5,944 bases of DNA from Pseudomonadota bacterium (lineage in GTDB: Bacteria; Desulfobacterota; Desulfobacteria; Desulfobacterales; C00003060), in contig JADFWI010000218.1 in the NCBI GenBank assembly GCA_015222985.1, positions 1 to 5,944 on the forward strand. Direction: 5' to 3'. Positions 5,550 to 5,944 of this stretch are shown here, one piece after another (the stretch's first letter is position 1; the number at the start of each line of letters is the position of its first letter). The position numbers and the translations under genes are program-made. The notes under the pieces were generated by a model. It was not told where the DNA came from. It saw only the letters and a list, made by a program, of their open reading frames with translations, and ran no database searches.

Positions 5550-5563
5550 CGCCAGGGAGGGCG
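5550..5563 (+). promoter_or_regulatory. Predicted CsrA-binding hairpin over the csrA ribosome site
   Basis: CGCC (5550-5553) and GGCG (5560-5563) form a four-pair all-GC stem around the hexaloop AGGGAG (5554-5559). The best CsrA ligands show the core ARGGAN in a six-base loop closed by a C-G pair, and this loop fits each position. The same bases, AGGGAGG at 5554-5560, are the Shine-Dalgarno of csrA, five bases from ATG 5566. CsrA bound here would block its own translation. The structure is read directly from the sequence; the autorepression is inferred. Confidence 0.6.
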
Positions 5564-5565
5564 GC

Positions 5566-5829
5566 ATGCTTATACTGACAAGGAAGTCGGGAGAAGAGAT
5601 AAACATCGGTGATGATGTAGTTGTCAGCGTTTTGGAAATCAAGGGATCACAGGTCAAGCTTGGGATCGAGGCTCCAAAGGGAATCGCGGTCCATCGCGGC
5701 GAGATTTATAGCAGGATTCAGGAAGAAAACCTCTTGGCCGCACGGGTGGAAGCCAATGATTTTGCAGCGGCAGCACAACTTTGTGGAACCAAGAATGACG
5801 ATGACAATAGGACCGGGAGGATAGTGTGA
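5566..5829 (+). CDS. csrA: Carbon storage / flagellin translation regulator CsrA
   Basis: CsrA is a small dimeric RNA-binding protein that covers GGA motifs near ribosome sites and so represses translation; in flagellar clusters with fliW its main known target is flagellin mRNA. The N-terminal 'MLILTRKSGEEINIGDDVVVSVLEIKGSQVKLGIEAPKGIAVHRGEIY' is a complete CsrA domain, with the RNA-contacting L4, R6 and R44 (in V-H-R) all present. The product is 87 residues, about 26 more than the 61-residue enteric form; the extra is a C-terminal tail after the helix, with Ala-rich then Asn/Asp-rich segments. Longer C-termini are seen in CsrA proteins that bind FliW. It lies 29 bases after flgL and overlaps fliW, so both regulator and antagonist are probably translated from one mRNA with the junction genes. 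Confidence 0.98.
   Translation: MLILTRKSGEEINIGDDVVVSVLEIKGSQVKLGIEAPKGIAVHRGEIYSRIQEENLLAARVEANDFAAAAQLCGTKNDDDNRTGRIV
5815..5820 (+). promoter_or_regulatory. Ribosome binding site of fliW
   Basis: GGGAGG inside the end of csrA, five bases before GTG 5826. It supports the GTG start and independent initiation on fliW in spite of the overlap with csrA. Confidence 0.65.
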
Positions 5830-5944
5830 AGGTTGAAACCACGCGATTCGGGACCGTGGAGGTGCCGGAAGAAAAGGTAATTGGCATGTCCCATGGAATG
5901 CTTGGTTTTGCAGACAAAAAGCGATTCTGCCTTATCCAGCACAA
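5826..5944 (+). CDS. fliW: Flagellar assembly factor FliW, N-terminal part (3' end outside window)
   Basis: FliW binds CsrA and lifts its block on flagellin translation; it also binds flagellin, so the three form a switch that matches flagellin synthesis to export. Only the first 39 codons lie in the window. They read M-K-V-E-T-T-R-F-G-T-V-E-V, then 'VIGMSHGMLGFADKKRFCLIQ', which matches the family's 'T..fG..ev.e..ii.F..GipGFe..k.f.l' beginning. The start is GTG, within a four-base GTGA overlap with the csrA stop, an arrangement that suggests translational coupling. No upstream in-frame alternative is better. The adjacency to csrA is the usual one for this pair and makes the call secure in spite of the truncation. 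Flagellin genes often follow; none can be seen here. Confidence 0.94.
   Translation, partial: MKVETTRFGTVEVPEEKVIGMSHGMLGFADKKRFCLIQH

Overview
The window is one co-directional stretch of a flagellar gene cluster, all on the + strand: flgH (3' end only), flgI, flgJ (rod-binding domain only), flgN, flgK, flgL, csrA and fliW (5' end only). The order runs from outer-membrane and periplasmic ring parts, through the rod, to the hook-filament junction, and ends with the CsrA/FliW pair that sets flagellin synthesis. L- and P-ring genes show a Gram-negative cell. A single-domain FlgJ without muramidase, the flgN-flgK-flgL-csrA-fliW order and intergenic heptanucleotide arrays suggest a deltaproteobacterium in the broad sense (Desulfobacterota). 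That placement is inference; no taxonomic marker is present.

Layout: 1-477 FlgH C-terminal part; 478-592 intergenic, largely a 7-bp-period repeat array; 593-1774 FlgI with signal peptide; 1775-1959 intergenic, filled by two different 7-bp-period arrays; 1960-2265 FlgJ, whose Shine-Dalgarno and start codon lie inside the last repeat units; 2266-2350 a spacer with a weak hairpin, a sigma-28-like -10 box and a hairpin over the flgN ribosome site; 2351-2851 FlgN; 2854-4620 FlgK; 4637-5536 FlgL; 5566-5829 CsrA; 5826-end FliW, overlapping csrA by 4 bases. From flgN onward the genes are tightly packed (2 to 29 bases, then an overlap), consistent with one late transcription unit.

How they work together: FlgH and FlgI form the L and P rings around the rod; FlgJ helps assemble the rod; FlgN is the export chaperone for FlgK and FlgL, which join hook to filament; CsrA represses translation of target mRNAs and FliW relieves this by binding CsrA.

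No wholly new system is visible. The most interesting points are (i) paired heptamer arrays in consecutive intergenic gaps with the same two-part build, one of which supplies the flgJ start, (ii) a near-ideal CsrA hexaloop hairpin over the csrA ribosome site, predicting autorepression, and (iii) G tracts of 8, 7 and 6 bases in flgJ, flgI and flgK.
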